Shown: positions 47,204 to 59,977, numbered from the stretch's first letter. The stretch is 64,000 nt of DNA from Streptomyces sp. RPT161 (GCF_027533845.1 NZ_JAPZVN010000022.1:1-64000); one strand, 5' to 3'. Notes: a model not told the origin generated them from the sequence alone. Translations and numbers: made by a program.

Positions 47204-48721
47204 GTGCCACGTGGTGACGGACGACTCAACCACGATCTCCTTCCCGGCGAGAAGGGCCCCCAGGACGCTTGCGGCGTCTTCGGCGTCTGGGCCCCGGGTG
47301 AAGAGGTCGCCAAGCTCACCTATTTCGGGCTGTACGCCCTGCAGCACCGCGGACAGGAGTCCGCGGGCATCGCAGTGAGCAACGGCTCCCAGATCCTGGT
47401 CTTCAAGGACATGGGCCTGGTGTCCCAGGTCTTCGACGAGACCTCCCTCGGCTCCCTCAAGGGCCACATCGCCGTCGGTCACGCGCGCTACTCGACCACC
47501 GGCGCCTCGGTGTGGGAGAACGCCCAGCCGACCTTCCGGGCGACCGCCCACGGCTCGATCGCCCTGGGCCACAACGGCAACCTGGTCAACACGGCCGAGT
47601 TGGCCGAGCTGGTCGCCAAGCTCCCGCAGGGCGACGGCCGGGCCACCAACGTCGCGGCCACCAACGACACCGACCTGGTCACCGCGCTGCTCGCCGGGCA
47701 GACCGACGACGACGGCAAGCCGCTGCCCGTGGAGGACGCCGCGCAGCGCGTACTGCCGCAGGTCAAGGGCGCGTTCTGCCTGGTCTTCATGGACGAGCAC
47801 ACGCTCTACGCGGCGCGTGACCCGCAGGGCATCCGTCCGCTGGTGCTCGGCCGCCTGGAGCGTGGCTGGGTCGTCGCGTCGGAGACCGCCGCGCTGGACA
47901 TCGTGGGCGCCACGTTCGTCCGCGAGGTGGAGCCGGGCGAGCTGATCGCCGTCGACGAGAACGGGCTGCGCTCCTCCCGGTTCGCCGAGGCCAGGCCGAA
48001 GGGCTGCGTCTTCGAGTACGTCTACCTGGCGCGCCCGGACACCGACATCGCGGGCCGCAACGTCTACCTCTCGCGCGTCGAGATGGGCCGCAGACTGGCC
48101 AAGGAGGCGCCGGTCGACGCCGACCTGGTGATAGCGACGCCGGAGTCCGGTACCCCGGCCGCCGTCGGCTACGCCGAGGAGAGCGGCATTCCGTACGGCT
48201 CCGGCCTGGTGAAGAACTCCTACGTGGGCCGTACCTTCATCCAGCCCTCGCAGACCATCCGCCAGCTGGGGATCCGGCTCAAGCTGAACCCGCTCAAGGA
48301 GGTCATCCGGGGCAAGCGCCTGGTGGTGGTGGACGACTCGATCGTCCGCGGCAACACCCAGCGCGCACTGGTCCGGATGCTGCGCGAGGCCGGTGCGGCC
48401 GAGGTGCACGTACGCATCTCCTCGCCGCCGGTGAAGTGGCCCTGCTTCTTCGGCATCGACTTCGCCACCCGCGCCGAGCTGATCGCCAACGGCATGTCGG
48501 TCGAGGAGATCGGCAAGTCGCTGGGCGCAGACTCGCTGGCCTACATCTCCATCGACGCCATGGTCGAGGCGACCACGATCGCCAAGCCCAACCTGTGCCG
48601 CGCCTGCTTCGACGGCGAGTACCCGATGGAGCTGCCCGACCCGGAGCTGCTGGGCAAGCAGCTGCTGGAGACCGAGCTGGCGGGCGGCCCGGACGCGGCC
48701 AACGCGCTCCGCCGCCCGTAG
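47204..48721 (+). CDS. purF: Amidophosphoribosyltransferase
   Basis: 505 residues, GTG at 47204; -10-like TAGACT (47191-47196) 7 nt upstream indicates a leaderless message. N-terminal propeptide then the nucleophile Cys in GPQDACGVFGVWAPG, glutaminase loop HARYSTTGASVWENAQP, PRPP motif RLVVVDDSIVRGNTQRALV, and Cys residues in NLCRACFDGEYPMELP consistent with a 4Fe-4S-binding PurF. First committed step of purine synthesis. Confidence 0.97.
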   Translation: MPRGDGRLNHDLLPGEKGPQDACGVFGVWAPGEEVAKLTYFGLYALQHRGQESAGIAVSNGSQILVFKDMGLVSQVFDETSLGSLKGHIAVGHARYSTTGASVWENAQPTFRATAHGSIALGHNGNLVNTAELAELVAKLPQGDGRATNVAATNDTDLVTALLAGQTDDDGKPLPVEDAAQRVLPQVKGAFCLVFMDEHTLYAARDPQGIRPLVLGRLERGWVVASETAALDIVGATFVREVEPGELIAVDENGLRSSRFAEARPKGCVFEYVYLARPDTDIAGRNVYLSRVEMGRRLAKEAPVDADLVIATPESGTPAAVGYAEESGIPYGSGLVKNSYVGRTFIQPSQTIRQLGIRLKLNPLKEVIRGKRLVVVDDSIVRGNTQRALVRMLREAGAAEVHVRISSPPVKWPCFFGIDFATRAELIANGMSVEEIGKSLGADSLAYISIDAMVEATTIAKPNLCRACFDGEYPMELPDPELLGKQLLETELAGGPDAANALRRP

Positions 48722-48755
48722 GGCTCGTATCCCCTCAACGAAAGATCTCAAGGCA

Positions 48756-49826
48756 ATGTCTTCAGAGACCACTGGTGCGAGCTACGCCGCCGCGGGAGTC
48801 GACATCGAGGCGGGCGACACCGCCGTCGAGTTGATGAAGGAGTGGGTGCGCAAGGCGACCCGCCCCGAGGTGGTCGGCGGACTAGGCGGCTTCGCCGGGC
48901 TGTTCGACGCCAGCGCGCTGAAGCGCTACGAGCGCCCGCTGCTCGCCTCCGCCACCGACGGCGTCGGCACCAAGGTGGACATCGCCCGCCGCATGGGCGT
49001 CTACGACACCATCGGCCACGACCTGGTGGGCATGGTGGTGGACGACCTGGTGGTGTGCGGTGCCGAGCCGCTGTTCATGACCGACTACATCTGTGTCGGC
49101 AAGGTCTTCCCCGAGCGGGTCGCCGCCATCGTCAAGGGCATCGCCGAGGGCTGTTCGCTGGCCGGCTGCGCGCTGGTCGGCGGTGAGACCGCGGAGCACC
49201 CCGGGCTGCTCGGCGTCGACGAGTTCGACGTGGCCGGCGCCGGTACCGGTGTGGTCGAGGCGGACCGGCTGCTGGGCGCGGATCGCATCCGAAAGGGTGA
49301 CGTGGTCATCGCCATCGAGTCCTCCGGACTTCACTCGAACGGGTACTCACTCGTTCGCCATGTGCTGTTCGATCGGGCTGGCTGGGCGCTGGACCGGGAG
49401 GTTCCGGAGTTCGGCCGGACGCTGGGCGAGGAACTGCTGGAGCCGACCAGGATCTACGCGCTGGACTGCCTGGCGCTCACCCGCACCGCCGAGGTGCACG
49501 CCTTCTCCCACATCACCGGCGGCGGGCTGGCCAACAACCTGGCCCGGGTGGTCCCCGACGGGCTGCACGCCGTGGTCGACCGCTCGACCTGGAGCCCGGA
49601 CCCGATCTTCGACCTTGTCTGCAGGTTGGGCGAGGTCAGCCGTCCGGAGCTGGAGAAGACCCTGAACATGGGCGTCGGCATGATCGCCGTGGTGCCGCCC
49701 GAGTCGGTGGACGTGGCGTTGACGACCCTCGCCGACCGCGGGGTGGACGCCTGGGTGGCGGGCGGGATCGAGGACCGCGGCGACCGTACCGAGGCGGTGG
49801 CGCTCACCGGCGACTACGCGGCCTAG
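48756..49826 (+). CDS. purM: Phosphoribosylformylglycinamidine cyclo-ligase (AIR synthetase)
   Basis: 356 residues. Family motifs: SYAAAGVDIEAGDTAVELMK, GGLGGFAGLFD, LLASATDGVGTKVDIA, IGHDLVGMVVDDLVVCGAEPLFMTDYI (in parts), GGETAEHPGL, ITGGGLANNLARVVPDG. Converts FGAM to AIR. 34 nt after purF; the two are likely co-transcribed. Confidence 0.97.
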   Translation: MSSETTGASYAAAGVDIEAGDTAVELMKEWVRKATRPEVVGGLGGFAGLFDASALKRYERPLLASATDGVGTKVDIARRMGVYDTIGHDLVGMVVDDLVVCGAEPLFMTDYICVGKVFPERVAAIVKGIAEGCSLAGCALVGGETAEHPGLLGVDEFDVAGAGTGVVEADRLLGADRIRKGDVVIAIESSGLHSNGYSLVRHVLFDRAGWALDREVPEFGRTLGEELLEPTRIYALDCLALTRTAEVHAFSHITGGGLANNLARVVPDGLHAVVDRSTWSPDPIFDLVCRLGEVSRPELEKTLNMGVGMIAVVPPESVDVALTTLADRGVDAWVAGGIEDRGDRTEAVALTGDYAA

Positions 49827-49851
49827 GGCACCGGTAAAGGCGCACGACGAA

Positions 49852-49880
49852 ACCCGGTCCGGGCGAGGCCCGGACCGGGT
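49852..49880. terminator. Bidirectional terminator purM / DUF3073
   Basis: 13-bp perfect stem ACCCGGTCCGGGC (49852-49864) / GCCCGGACCGGGT (49868-49880), 3-nt loop, between convergent genes. Confidence 0.9.
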
Positions 49881-49895
49881 GAGCGAGACGAAGGG

Positions 49896-50156
49896 TCAAG
49901 CGCGGCGACGCTGTTGCGACGAGTGGTGCCCCTCGGCGTCCTCGTCATCGTCGTCTTCGTCGGTGTTGTACAGATCCGCGTACCGTGCGTACGGGTCGTT
50001 GTTCCGCTCATCGTCGTCGTGCTCCGGCTTCACCGGTCGCGTCGGCGACGATGCGCCCAGCTCCTCGGCCAGACGTGAGAGATCCGTTCCGCCGCTGTTG
50101 TACTTCAGCTGGCGGGCGACCTTTGTCTGCTTGGCCTTGGCCCGGCCGCGCCCCAT
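49896..50156 (-). CDS. DUF3073 family protein
   Basis: 86 residues from ATG at 50156 with GAGGGGG 7 nt upstream. Begins MGRGRAKAKQTKVARQLKYNSGGTDLSRLAEELG, the invariant start of DUF3073, then a very acidic tail (DEDDDDEDAEG) and basic end QQRRRA. Small, probably disordered, nucleic-acid or ribosome-associated by charge; function unknown. Confidence 0.9.
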   Translation of the reverse strand: MGRGRAKAKQTKVARQLKYNSGGTDLSRLAEELGASSPTRPVKPEHDDDERNNDPYARYADLYNTDEDDDDEDAEGHHSSQQRRRA

Positions 50157-50314
50157 GGCTCGACCCCCTCAACGGCGGGGCTCGACGGCCCCGAGTCTTG
50201 ACACGCGTTCATGAATGGGAACGGTCTCCATGGCGAAGACCGGCCCGTAGGGCTTCAACGGTACCTGCTTCCGCGCCCACACGGTACGTCGCCCGCACGA
50301 CGCGCGTCGAAGCA

Positions 50315-50332
50315 GGGGCCGTTAACGGCCCC
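50315..50332. terminator. Palindrome downstream of the dehydrogenase gene
   Basis: Perfect 18-bp palindrome GGGGCCGTTAACGGCCCC, 76 bp past the stop of the minus-strand dehydrogenase and upstream of the DUF3073 gene. A larger CCTGCTTC (50264-50271) / GAAGCAGG (50309-50316) pairing overlaps it. Candidate terminator, or an operator for the DUF3073 promoter. Confidence 0.5.
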
Positions 50333-50407
50333 GTCCTAGCTGGTCAGCCACGATTTTACCTTCTTTCGCGGCGGGGCGACGGCCGGGTCGTGGTACGGGT
50401 CACCCCG

Positions 50408-51520
50408 TCAGTCAACCGTTGGGCGCAACCAGCTCTCGGCGGGGGTGCGGTCGGCCATCCGCTGCTCGGCCAACCGGTCCGCGGCGGCGGCTGGCGGAAT
50501 TCCATCGGCCGCGGCGCGTTCGAATATTGCCAAAGTTGTGTCAAAGATCTTCGTGGCCTTTGCCTTTGCCCGGTCGAAATCGAACCCGTGCAACTCGTCG
50601 GCCACCTGGATCACGCCACCGGCATTCACCACGTAATCCGGCGCATAAAGGATTCCGCGGTCGGCCAGATCCTTCTCCACACCGGGATGCGCCAGTTGGT
50701 TGTTGGCGGCACCACAAACCACCGAGGCTGTGAGGTTGCGCACACTGTCGTCGTTCAGGGCACCACCCAGTGCACACGGTGCGTAAACATCCAGCTGCGC
50801 GCCGATGAGCTCGTCGGTGCTCGCGACGGCCTCGACCCCGGGGTGCGCGGCGCGGATCCGCTCCACCGCGTCGGCCCGCACATCGGTGACCACCACGACC
50901 GCGCCGTCCGCCAGCAGGTGCTCCACCAGGTGGTGGCCGACCTTGCCGACGCCCGCGATGCCCACTCGCCGTCCGCGCAGCGTCGGGTCGCCCCAGCGCA
51001 CCTGCGCGGAGGCCCGCATGCCCTGGAAGACGCCGTAGGCGGTGAGCACCGAGGAGTCGCCCGCCCCGCCGTTCTCCGGGGAACGGCCGGTGGTCCACGG
51101 GTTCTCGGCGGCGACGACGTCCATGTCGGCGACGTAGGTGCCGACGTCGCACGCGGTCACGTAGCGCCCGCCGAGCGAGGCGACGAACCGGCCGTAGGAG
51201 CGCAGGAGTTCAGGAGTCTTGTCGACCACCGGGTCGCCGATGATGACGGCCTTGCCGCCGCCGTGGTCGAGCCCTGCGAGCGCGTTCTTGTAGCTCATGC
51301 CGCGGGCGAGGTTCAGCGCGTCCTCGACGGCGTCCTCGTCGCTGGCGTACGGGAAGAAGCGGGTGCCGCCGAGCGCGGGGCCCAGGGCGGTGGAGTGGAT
51401 GGCGATGACGGCCTTCAGGCCGGTGTCGCGGTCCTGGCAGAGCGCGACCTGTTCGTGTCCCCCCTGCTCCGATCGGAACAGCTTGGAGACCACGGAATCT
51501 GATGGACGTACGTCGGTCAC
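50408..51520 (-). CDS. vdh: Valine/leucine dehydrogenase (Glu/Leu/Phe/Val family)
   Basis: 370 residues from GTG at 51520 (GGGAG upstream). N-terminal substrate domain with [17 protein letters not shown], the catalytic-lysine region [23 protein letters not shown], and a C-terminal Rossmann domain [28 protein letters not shown]-dependent oxidative deamination of branched-chain amino acids. Position next to bldC matches vdh of S. coelicolor (recalled synteny). Provides branched-chain 2-oxo acids for fatty acid and polyketide precursors. Confidence 0.92.
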   Translation of the reverse strand: MTDVRPSDSVVSKLFRSEQGGHEQVALCQDRDTGLKAVIAIHSTALGPALGGTRFFPYASDEDAVEDALNLARGMSYKNALAGLDHGGGKAVIIGDPVVDKTPELLRSYGRFVASLGGRYVTACDVGTYVADMDVVAAENPWTTGRSPENGGAGDSSVLTAYGVFQGMRASAQVRWGDPTLRGRRVGIAGVGKVGHHLVEHLLADGAVVVVTDVRADAVERIRAAHPGVEAVASTDELIGAQLDVYAPCALGGALNDDSVRNLTASVVCGAANNQLAHPGVEKDLADRGILYAPDYVVNAGGVIQVADELHGFDFDRAKAKATKIFDTTLAIFERAAADGIPPAAAADRLAEQRMADRTPAESWLRPTVD

Positions 51521-51737
51521 GGTGGTGACTCCCGAGGTCGGTGAATAAGCCCTCCGGGAGGGTAGGGGAGGGCCCGTTGAACAGAAGACTAGGCCCGTTC
51601 ACACGCTGTAGCGCCTGCCGTGTCATGGATCACCCCCGGGGTTGACGAAAGCCTTGCCCAGCGGGCCGGTGGATGGGAGACGGAAGGGCGGCGGGCGTGG
51701 CACGATGCGGCATACAGACGGCGACGAGGGAGCTGGT

Positions 51738-52610
51738 GTGGGCTGGTCTGCGGTTGCGGTGCCGTACGCCTCGTATCTGCGCGTCTACGAGCCTCTCGCG
51801 GCCTTTCCCGAGCCCGAGCGCAGCCACTGGAAGCGGTACGCCGCGGCGGGCCATCTGCCCACCGCCCAGGACGAGTTGCGCCAGTCGCTGGCCGATCTGG
51901 TGCCCGTGCCGCCGGTGCCGGTTCCGGTGCACGAGAGCCAGGACGCTTTCGTCGTGGTGGCCGACGAGGTGACCCACATCTGTCCGTGGCGCACCCGGCT
52001 GCGCGCCTGGCTGGCCCTTGAGCAGCTCCAGGAGGAACTGCCCGCCCCGGTCCTGGACGCGGTGCTGCCGCCGCTCGTACGGCGCCAGACGACCGCCGAC
52101 TACGACCTGTGGCGGGTCGCCAACCCGGACGCCCGGCCGTGGATCCGATCGGCCACCTGGCATGTGCCGGTGCGCTGGTTCGTCCTTTTCGACGACGCCG
52201 AGCGGGAGTTCGAGCCGGGCGGCGTCTGCGCATCGGACGACGACGGCGACGAGAAGCGGCGCAGCGCGCCGGTGCTGCGCTACCGGGCGCCGATGGTGCA
52301 GGCGCGCCGCCGGGTGGCGCGGGGGCTGCGGGTGCTGCGGGACAGCCTGGAGGAGGGGCCGTTGATCGACGGCCTGGTGGACGTCGGCCGCTGGCTGGAG
52401 GAGTTCCACCCGCGCTCCTTGGTGGAGTTGGACTACGGCGGCCTGGTGTACGCGATTCCGGAGAGCCGTCTGGCCGGTGACCACAGCGCGGCGGAGGTGG
52501 CGGAGGGGCTCGCGGCGCTGCGCGAGGGGGACGGCGCGCGGGCCGCGGAGACCTATGCCCGGCTGACCGCCCGCTGGCGCGGGGTGCGCGAGCTGCAGTA
52601 CGCGAGCTGA
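51738..52610 (+). CDS. Conserved hypothetical protein (290 aa)
   Basis: GTG at 51738 with GAGGGAG 5 nt upstream is the best start; an ATG at 51705 in frame is the alternative. Soluble protein: GWSAVAVPYASYLRVYEPLAAFPEPERSHWKRYA, a repeated Pro-Val segment (LVPVPPVPVPVHE), EVTHICPWRTRLRAWLALEQLQEELP, WHVPVRWFVLFDDAEREFEPGG and a C-terminal GLRVLRDSLEEGPLIDGLVDVGRWLEEFHP (in parts). Conserved between vdh and bldC in Streptomyces (recalled). No domain recognised. Confidence 0.8.
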   Translation: MGWSAVAVPYASYLRVYEPLAAFPEPERSHWKRYAAAGHLPTAQDELRQSLADLVPVPPVPVPVHESQDAFVVVADEVTHICPWRTRLRAWLALEQLQEELPAPVLDAVLPPLVRRQTTADYDLWRVANPDARPWIRSATWHVPVRWFVLFDDAEREFEPGGVCASDDDGDEKRRSAPVLRYRAPMVQARRRVARGLRVLRDSLEEGPLIDGLVDVGRWLEEFHPRSLVELDYGGLVYAIPESRLAGDHSAAEVAEGLAALREGDGARAAETYARLTARWRGVRELQYAS

Positions 52611-53087
52611 ACGCGCGTTTGACCCGCACGTGGTGATGTGTACCCTTACCGAACGCTTATCCCGGGAACGGGGTTTGGACTGGACCTGACCGGGTCCTTG
52701 GTCCCGATCCCGGCCAATTGGGCAAGCGTGATGGAGAGCACGTTTCCCGACTCTTGCCTCCATAGCTAACCCTCGTGTCAAAATAGGACAACTTGCGTGT
52801 TCTTGTCTCGTCCCGGTCCTTTGATCTCACTGTGACTGATCGTCACGCCTGCGTGACTGTCCGTTATGGCCCGGTCCATCGGCTTCCGCCGAGCTTGAAC
52901 ACCTGAGAGGGCAATTCCATCGGTTTGGCCGACACGGCTGGACAGATGGTGTAGTTGTAGTGCCGAGGACAAGCCGTTCGTCCTATTACCGACTCGGCTC
53001 GCGTCCGCCATTTCGGGCAACGCGGGTCAAGGTGCAGAATTTAGAGGAAAGAACCGTGATGGTTCGGTTCTCCCGAGGAGGCCGCTC
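52611..53087 (+). promoter_or_regulatory. 477-bp upstream region of bldC
   Basis: No gene. A HrdB-type promoter candidate TTGACC (52619-52624), 16-bp spacer, TACCCT (52641-52646) lies at its start, which would give a ~435-nt leader. Further in: a GGACC/GGGTCC hairpin near 52681-52697, an inverted/direct repeat cluster GTGACTGATCGTCAC...GCGTGAC (52830-52857), and an A/T-richer stretch GTGTCAAAATAGGACAACTTG (52774-52794). A second promoter may lie near 52950 but no clean hexamers are seen. Confidence 0.5.
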
Positions 53088-53294
53088 ATGACCGCTCGCA
53101 CCCCTGATGCCGAGCCGCTGCTGACCCCCGCTGAGGTCGCCACCATGTTCCGTGTGGACCCCAAGACGGTCACGCGCTGGGCAAAGGCAGGCAAGCTCAC
53201 GTCCATCCGCACGCTCGGTGGCCACCGCCGCTACCGCGAGGCGGAGGTTCGGGCTCTGCTCGCGGGCATTCCGCAGCAGCGTTCCGAGAGCTGA
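53088..53294 (+). CDS. bldC: Developmental regulator BldC (MerR-like)
   Basis: 68 residues, ATG at 53088 with GAGGAGG upstream. A lone MerR-type DNA-binding domain: LLTPAEVATMFRVDPKTVTRWAKAGKLTSIRTLGGHRRYREAEVRALLAG (in parts), with no effector domain. BldC binds DNA as head-to-tail oligomers on direct repeats and delays entry into development in Streptomyces. Followed by a strong terminator. Confidence 0.97.
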   Translation: MTARTPDAEPLLTPAEVATMFRVDPKTVTRWAKAGKLTSIRTLGGHRRYREAEVRALLAGIPQQRSES

Positions 53295-53381
53295 AACACC
53301 CCAGTACATCCGATTCCGGGTCCCCCAGCCCGGAACGCCTAAGCACTTCCTGACCCCTGTCCCCATCAGGGTTCGCCTCTA

Positions 53382-53420
53382 GATCGCGTCGGACTCCGCC
53401 GGGTCCGACGCGATCTTTTT
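53382..53420 (+). terminator. Intrinsic terminator after bldC
   Basis: 13-bp perfect stem GATCGCGTCGGAC (53382-53394) / GTCCGACGCGATC (53403-53415), 8-nt loop, then TTTTT (53416-53420). Confidence 0.93.
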
Positions 53421-53602
53421 GTGTTCGAAAGCTGTTCGGGTGGCGGTGCGGCGGGAGTGCAATTTCACATATTAAATTGACGGCATACGGAAGGGGTGGA
53501 AGTTCCACCTTCTCCGCATCTCGTCTGGTGACTCCCGTCACATGTGACGGTATTGCCGTCCGATGTAGGGATGCGGTAAGGGGGGCTCTGTCGGTTTTTG
53601 GG
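53421..53602. other. A/T-rich patch with two palindromes
   Basis: No gene. Contains AATTTCACATATTAAATTGACG (53461-53482, A/T-rich, with a TTGACG), the 15-bp mirror GGTGGAAGTTCCACC (53495-53509) and the perfect 16-bp palindrome CCGTCACATGTGACGG (53535-53550). These could be operators, or 3' structures of the minus-strand DUF6274 gene. Confidence 0.5.
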
Positions 53603-53821
53603 TCAGCTGGGGGCGTCCGCACCGCGCGGTTCCGAGGGGCACCCGTCCCCCGAGGGGGCCAGCAGCGCCAGGCGCAGCAGGCGGTGGCAGATCGGGCAGT
53701 GGCGGGTCAGATGGCCCCGGCCTGCGGCGGCCGACAGATGGGCGCGGAGCAGCGCGCGGGTCTCGTGTCGCGGGTTTCGAGCGGTCTGACGCTGCGCGTC
53801 TCCTGATACGGCTGTCGACAT
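53603..53821 (-). CDS. DUF6274 family small protein
   Basis: 72 residues from ATG at 53821 (MSTAVSGDAQRQTARNPRHETRALLRAHLSAAAGRG in parts). A CxxC within HLTRHCPICHRLLRLAL suggests a small metal-binding turn. The frame runs upstream through the tRNA-Asp gene but only this part has coding character. Matches the DUF6274 proteins encoded between bldC and hrpA in Streptomyces. Function unknown. Confidence 0.72.
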   Translation of the reverse strand: MSTAVSGDAQRQTARNPRHETRALLRAHLSAAAGRGHLTRHCPICHRLLRLALLAPSGDGCPSEPRGADAPS

Positions 53822-53944
53822 CGGGGTCCACCGCCTTCCGCTGGGCTTATGCCACAGGTACTCGCCGCTTCCCGGTGCGTCAAGGTCGCGGCGGCGCCAG
53901 GGTTTCGGACCCCGAACGGCAGAGTGTGAGCGGAAACGCAAAAT

Positions 53945-53969
53945 GGCCCACATCCGAAGGATGTGGGCC
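53945..53969 (-). terminator. Intrinsic terminator of tRNA-Asp copy 1
   Basis: 11-bp stem GGCCCACATCC (53945-53955) / GGATGTGGGCC (53959-53969) followed on the minus strand by ATTTTGCG. Confidence 0.88.
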
Positions 53970-53974
53970 GGTTG

Positions 53975-54049
53975 CGGTCCTGACGGGATTTGAACCCGCG
54001 GCCTCCACCTTGACAGGGTGGCGAGCACTCCAAACTGCTCCACAGGACC
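53975..54049 (-). tRNA. tRNA-Asp(GUC), copy 1
   Basis: 75-nt cloverleaf: acceptor GGTCCTG/CAGGACC, anticodon loop CTGTCAA, T-loop TTCAAAT, discriminator G, no encoded CCA. Identical to the copy at 59355-59429. Lies 84 nt downstream of the hrpA stop on the same strand. Confidence 0.97.
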
Positions 54050-54133
54050 AGGTTTCGCAGCTCTCAGAACTTCCTGCGCTGCGATGAAGACTGTACAGCA
54101 GTGCGGGCCCCCAGGTCGAACTCGCGATTCGGC

Positions 54134-58081
<3,948 letters not shown>

Positions 58082-58170
58082 ACGGCTCCCAGGATCTCAC
58101 CCGCCGCGCGCGTGCCGCGAACGGGTTTCACGGCGTGCGCGACGCCCGGCCGACCGGGAGGGTGGGCGGC

Positions 58171-59196
58171 ATGAGCCAGCAACGGGATACGGGCCGTGCA
58201 CACCGGATTCGGGAGAAGTGGCACGCCTTCCGCGTGTCGCCGTTCCTGCCCGCGGTGGTGGTCACGTTCATCGTCGCGGTGGCCGCGGGGCTGTTCGCGG
58301 GCTCGTACACGTACGCCTTCGCCAACCCGACTCCGCGTCACATTCCGACCGCCGTCACCGGTGTCCCGGCCTCCGAGGTCAAGCGGGCGCAGTTCGTACA
58401 GGGCATGGAGAGGGCGCTCGGCGCGTCGCTCCGGCTGCGCCACTACCCGACCTACGCGCAGGCGCTGCACGCCGTCAACGAGCAGCAGGTCTTCGCGATC
58501 CTCCAGGAGCGAAGGGGCAGAGCGGAGCTGGACCTCTCCGGCGCGTCCGGTGCCTCCGTCGCCCAGCTGCTGGCGGAGGCGGCGCCGCGGGTCAGTTCGT
58601 CGGTCGGGGTACCGCTGGTCGTGAAGGACATCAGGCCGTTGCAGCCGGGTGACCCGCGCGGCCTGGCCGTCTTCTACATCTCGCTGGCCTCGGTGATCCT
58701 CGGCTTCATCGGCGCGGTGCAGTTGAGCGTCCACGCCAAGGAGCTCACACCGGCGGAGCGGATCGCCTTCACGGTGGCCTACTCGCTGCTCGGCGGCTTC
58801 TCGATCTGCGCGGTGGTGGACTGGGGGCTGGGCGCGCTACGGCTGCCGTTCGTGGAGTCCTGGCTGATCCTGGCGCTGACGATGTTCACCTCGGGGATGG
58901 TCTTCAGCATGTTCAACGTCCTGATCGGGCGCTGGGCGCTGCTGCCGACCTGGGGGCTGATGGTGATGCTCGGCAACCCGTCCTCGGGCGGCGCGGTCTC
59001 CTGGCCGCTGCTGCCGTCCCTGCTCGGTACCATCGGCCGCTGGCTGCCCCCGGGCGCCTCGGTCAACGCCCAGCACACCGCCGTCTACTTCCGCCACTAC
59101 CAGCACCCGTTCCCGTTCGTCGTCCTCGCGGTCTGGGCCGTGGCGGCCGGCACGGTCTTCTGGGTGTGGCGGCACCGGCATCCGGGCGGGCGGTAG
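58171..59196 (+). CDS. DUF3533/YhgE-like membrane protein
   Basis: 341 residues from ATG at 58171 (GGGAGGGTGG upstream; an in-frame GTG at 58135 lacks an RBS). One N-terminal transmembrane helix (LPAVVVTFIVAVAAGLFAGSYTYAF), a ~130-residue external domain (PRHIPTAVTGVPASEVKRAQFVQG...), then about five helices beginning FYISLASVILGFIGAVQLSV with PSSGGAVSWPLLPSLLGTIGRWLPPGASVNAQHTAVYFRHY (in parts), the conserved C-terminal ABC-2/YhgE pattern. Possible export or phage-infection-type membrane protein; role unknown. Confidence 0.8.
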   Translation: MSQQRDTGRAHRIREKWHAFRVSPFLPAVVVTFIVAVAAGLFAGSYTYAFANPTPRHIPTAVTGVPASEVKRAQFVQGMERALGASLRLRHYPTYAQALHAVNEQQVFAILQERRGRAELDLSGASGASVAQLLAEAAPRVSSSVGVPLVVKDIRPLQPGDPRGLAVFYISLASVILGFIGAVQLSVHAKELTPAERIAFTVAYSLLGGFSICAVVDWGLGALRLPFVESWLILALTMFTSGMVFSMFNVLIGRWALLPTWGLMVMLGNPSSGGAVSWPLLPSLLGTIGRWLPPGASVNAQHTAVYFRHYQHPFPFVVLAVWAVAAGTVFWVWRHRHPGGR

Positions 59197-59236
59197 CACG
59201 GGTTGGGCGGGGTCTCATACGAGTGAACGGGCGACA

Positions 59237-59272
59237 ACGACGAAGACCCCGCCGGGGCGGGGTCTTCGTCGT
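59237..59272. terminator. Terminator between the DUF3533 gene and the tRNA cluster
   Basis: 17-bp perfect arms (59237-59253 with 59256-59272); on the minus strand it follows tRNA-Phe by 4 nt, and on the plus strand it follows the DUF3533 stop by 40 nt. Probably serves both. Confidence 0.9.
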
Positions 59273-59276
59273 GCGG

Positions 59277-59350
59277 TGGCTGGGGCCGGGGTCGAACCGG
59301 CGACCTACCGCTTTTCAGGCGGTCGCTCGTACCAACTGAGCTACCCAGCC
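59277..59350 (-). tRNA. tRNA-Phe(GAA)
   Basis: 74-nt cloverleaf: acceptor GGCTGGG/CCCAGCC, anticodon arm ACCGC-CTGAAAA-GCGGT, T-arm GCCGG-TTCGACC-CCGGC, discriminator A, no encoded CCA. Last of the Glu-Asp-Phe cluster in transcription order. Confidence 0.97.
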
Positions 59351-59354
59351 GCAG

Positions 59355-59429
59355 CGGTCCTGACGGGATTTGAACCCGCGGCCTCCACCTTGACAGGGTG
59401 GCGAGCACTCCAAACTGCTCCACAGGACC
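59355..59429 (-). tRNA. tRNA-Asp(GUC), copy 2
   Basis: Identical over 75 nt to the tRNA-Asp at 53975-54049. Only 4 nt separate it from tRNA-Phe, so they are processed from one precursor. Confidence 0.97.
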
Positions 59430-59467
59430 AAGCTTGTGCGAGCACTAGTCTCGCACATGGTGGTGCG

Positions 59468-59540
59468 TGCCCCCAACGGGATTCGAACCCGTGCTACCGC
59501 CTTGAAAGGGCGGCGTCCTGGGCCACTAGACGATGAGGGC
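59468..59540 (-). tRNA. tRNA-Glu(UUC)
   Basis: 73-nt cloverleaf: acceptor GCCCTCA/TGGGGGC (one G-U), anticodon loop CTTTCAA, T-loop TTCGAAT, discriminator A, no encoded CCA. First tRNA of the cluster. Confidence 0.97.
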
Positions 59541-59635
59541 TGATGGCCCGCCTTGGCGCGTTTTCCTGCCGCCGTCGGGGACGTGAGAAGCATATGGGAT
59601 GCCGAGCGGTATCGCCAAAACGGTTTCAATGCGGG

Positions 59636-59977
59636 TCAGCCCCAGCCCAACTCGTGCAGCCGCGCGTCGTCGATGCCGAAGTGGTGGGCGACTTCGTGGA
59701 CCACCGTCACCGCCACCTCGTGCACCACTTCCTCCGGCTCCTGGCAGTGCCGCAGGATCGGCCCCATGTAGATGGTGATCCGGTCGGGGAGCACGCCCGC
59801 GTACCACTCGCCGCGTTCGGTCAGCGGAGTCCCCTCGTACAGGCCCATCAGCTCCGGGCCCGACGGGTCGGGTTCGTCCTCCACGAAGACCGCGATGTTG
59901 TCCATGGCCTGGGACAGCTCGGAGGGGATCCGGTCGAGTGCGGTACCGACCAGCTCCTCGAACTCCTCCCGCGACAT
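59636..59977 (-). CDS. Minimal zincin-like metallopeptidase (MMP-like, PF06262)
   Basis: 113 residues from ATG at 59977 (MSREEFEELVGTALDRIP); a GTG at 59986 in frame (VLKMSREEF) is also possible and would overlap the stop of the upstream gene. Catalytic zinc motif HEVAHHFGIDDARLHELGW near the C-terminus, preceded by VLPDRITIYMGPILRHC. These small cytosolic proteins have the zincin core only; their substrate is unknown. Last gene of a minus-strand operon. Confidence 0.88.
   Translation of the reverse strand: MSREEFEELVGTALDRIPSELSQAMDNIAVFVEDEPDPSGPELMGLYEGTPLTERGEWYAGVLPDRITIYMGPILRHCQEPEEVVHEVAVTVVHEVAHHFGIDDARLHELGWG

Noticed and set aside
53477-53806. 109-residue plus-strand frame opposite DUF6274
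   Set aside because: Gln/Arg/Gly-rich antisense frame; the minus-strand frame has a recognisable family and CxxC motif.
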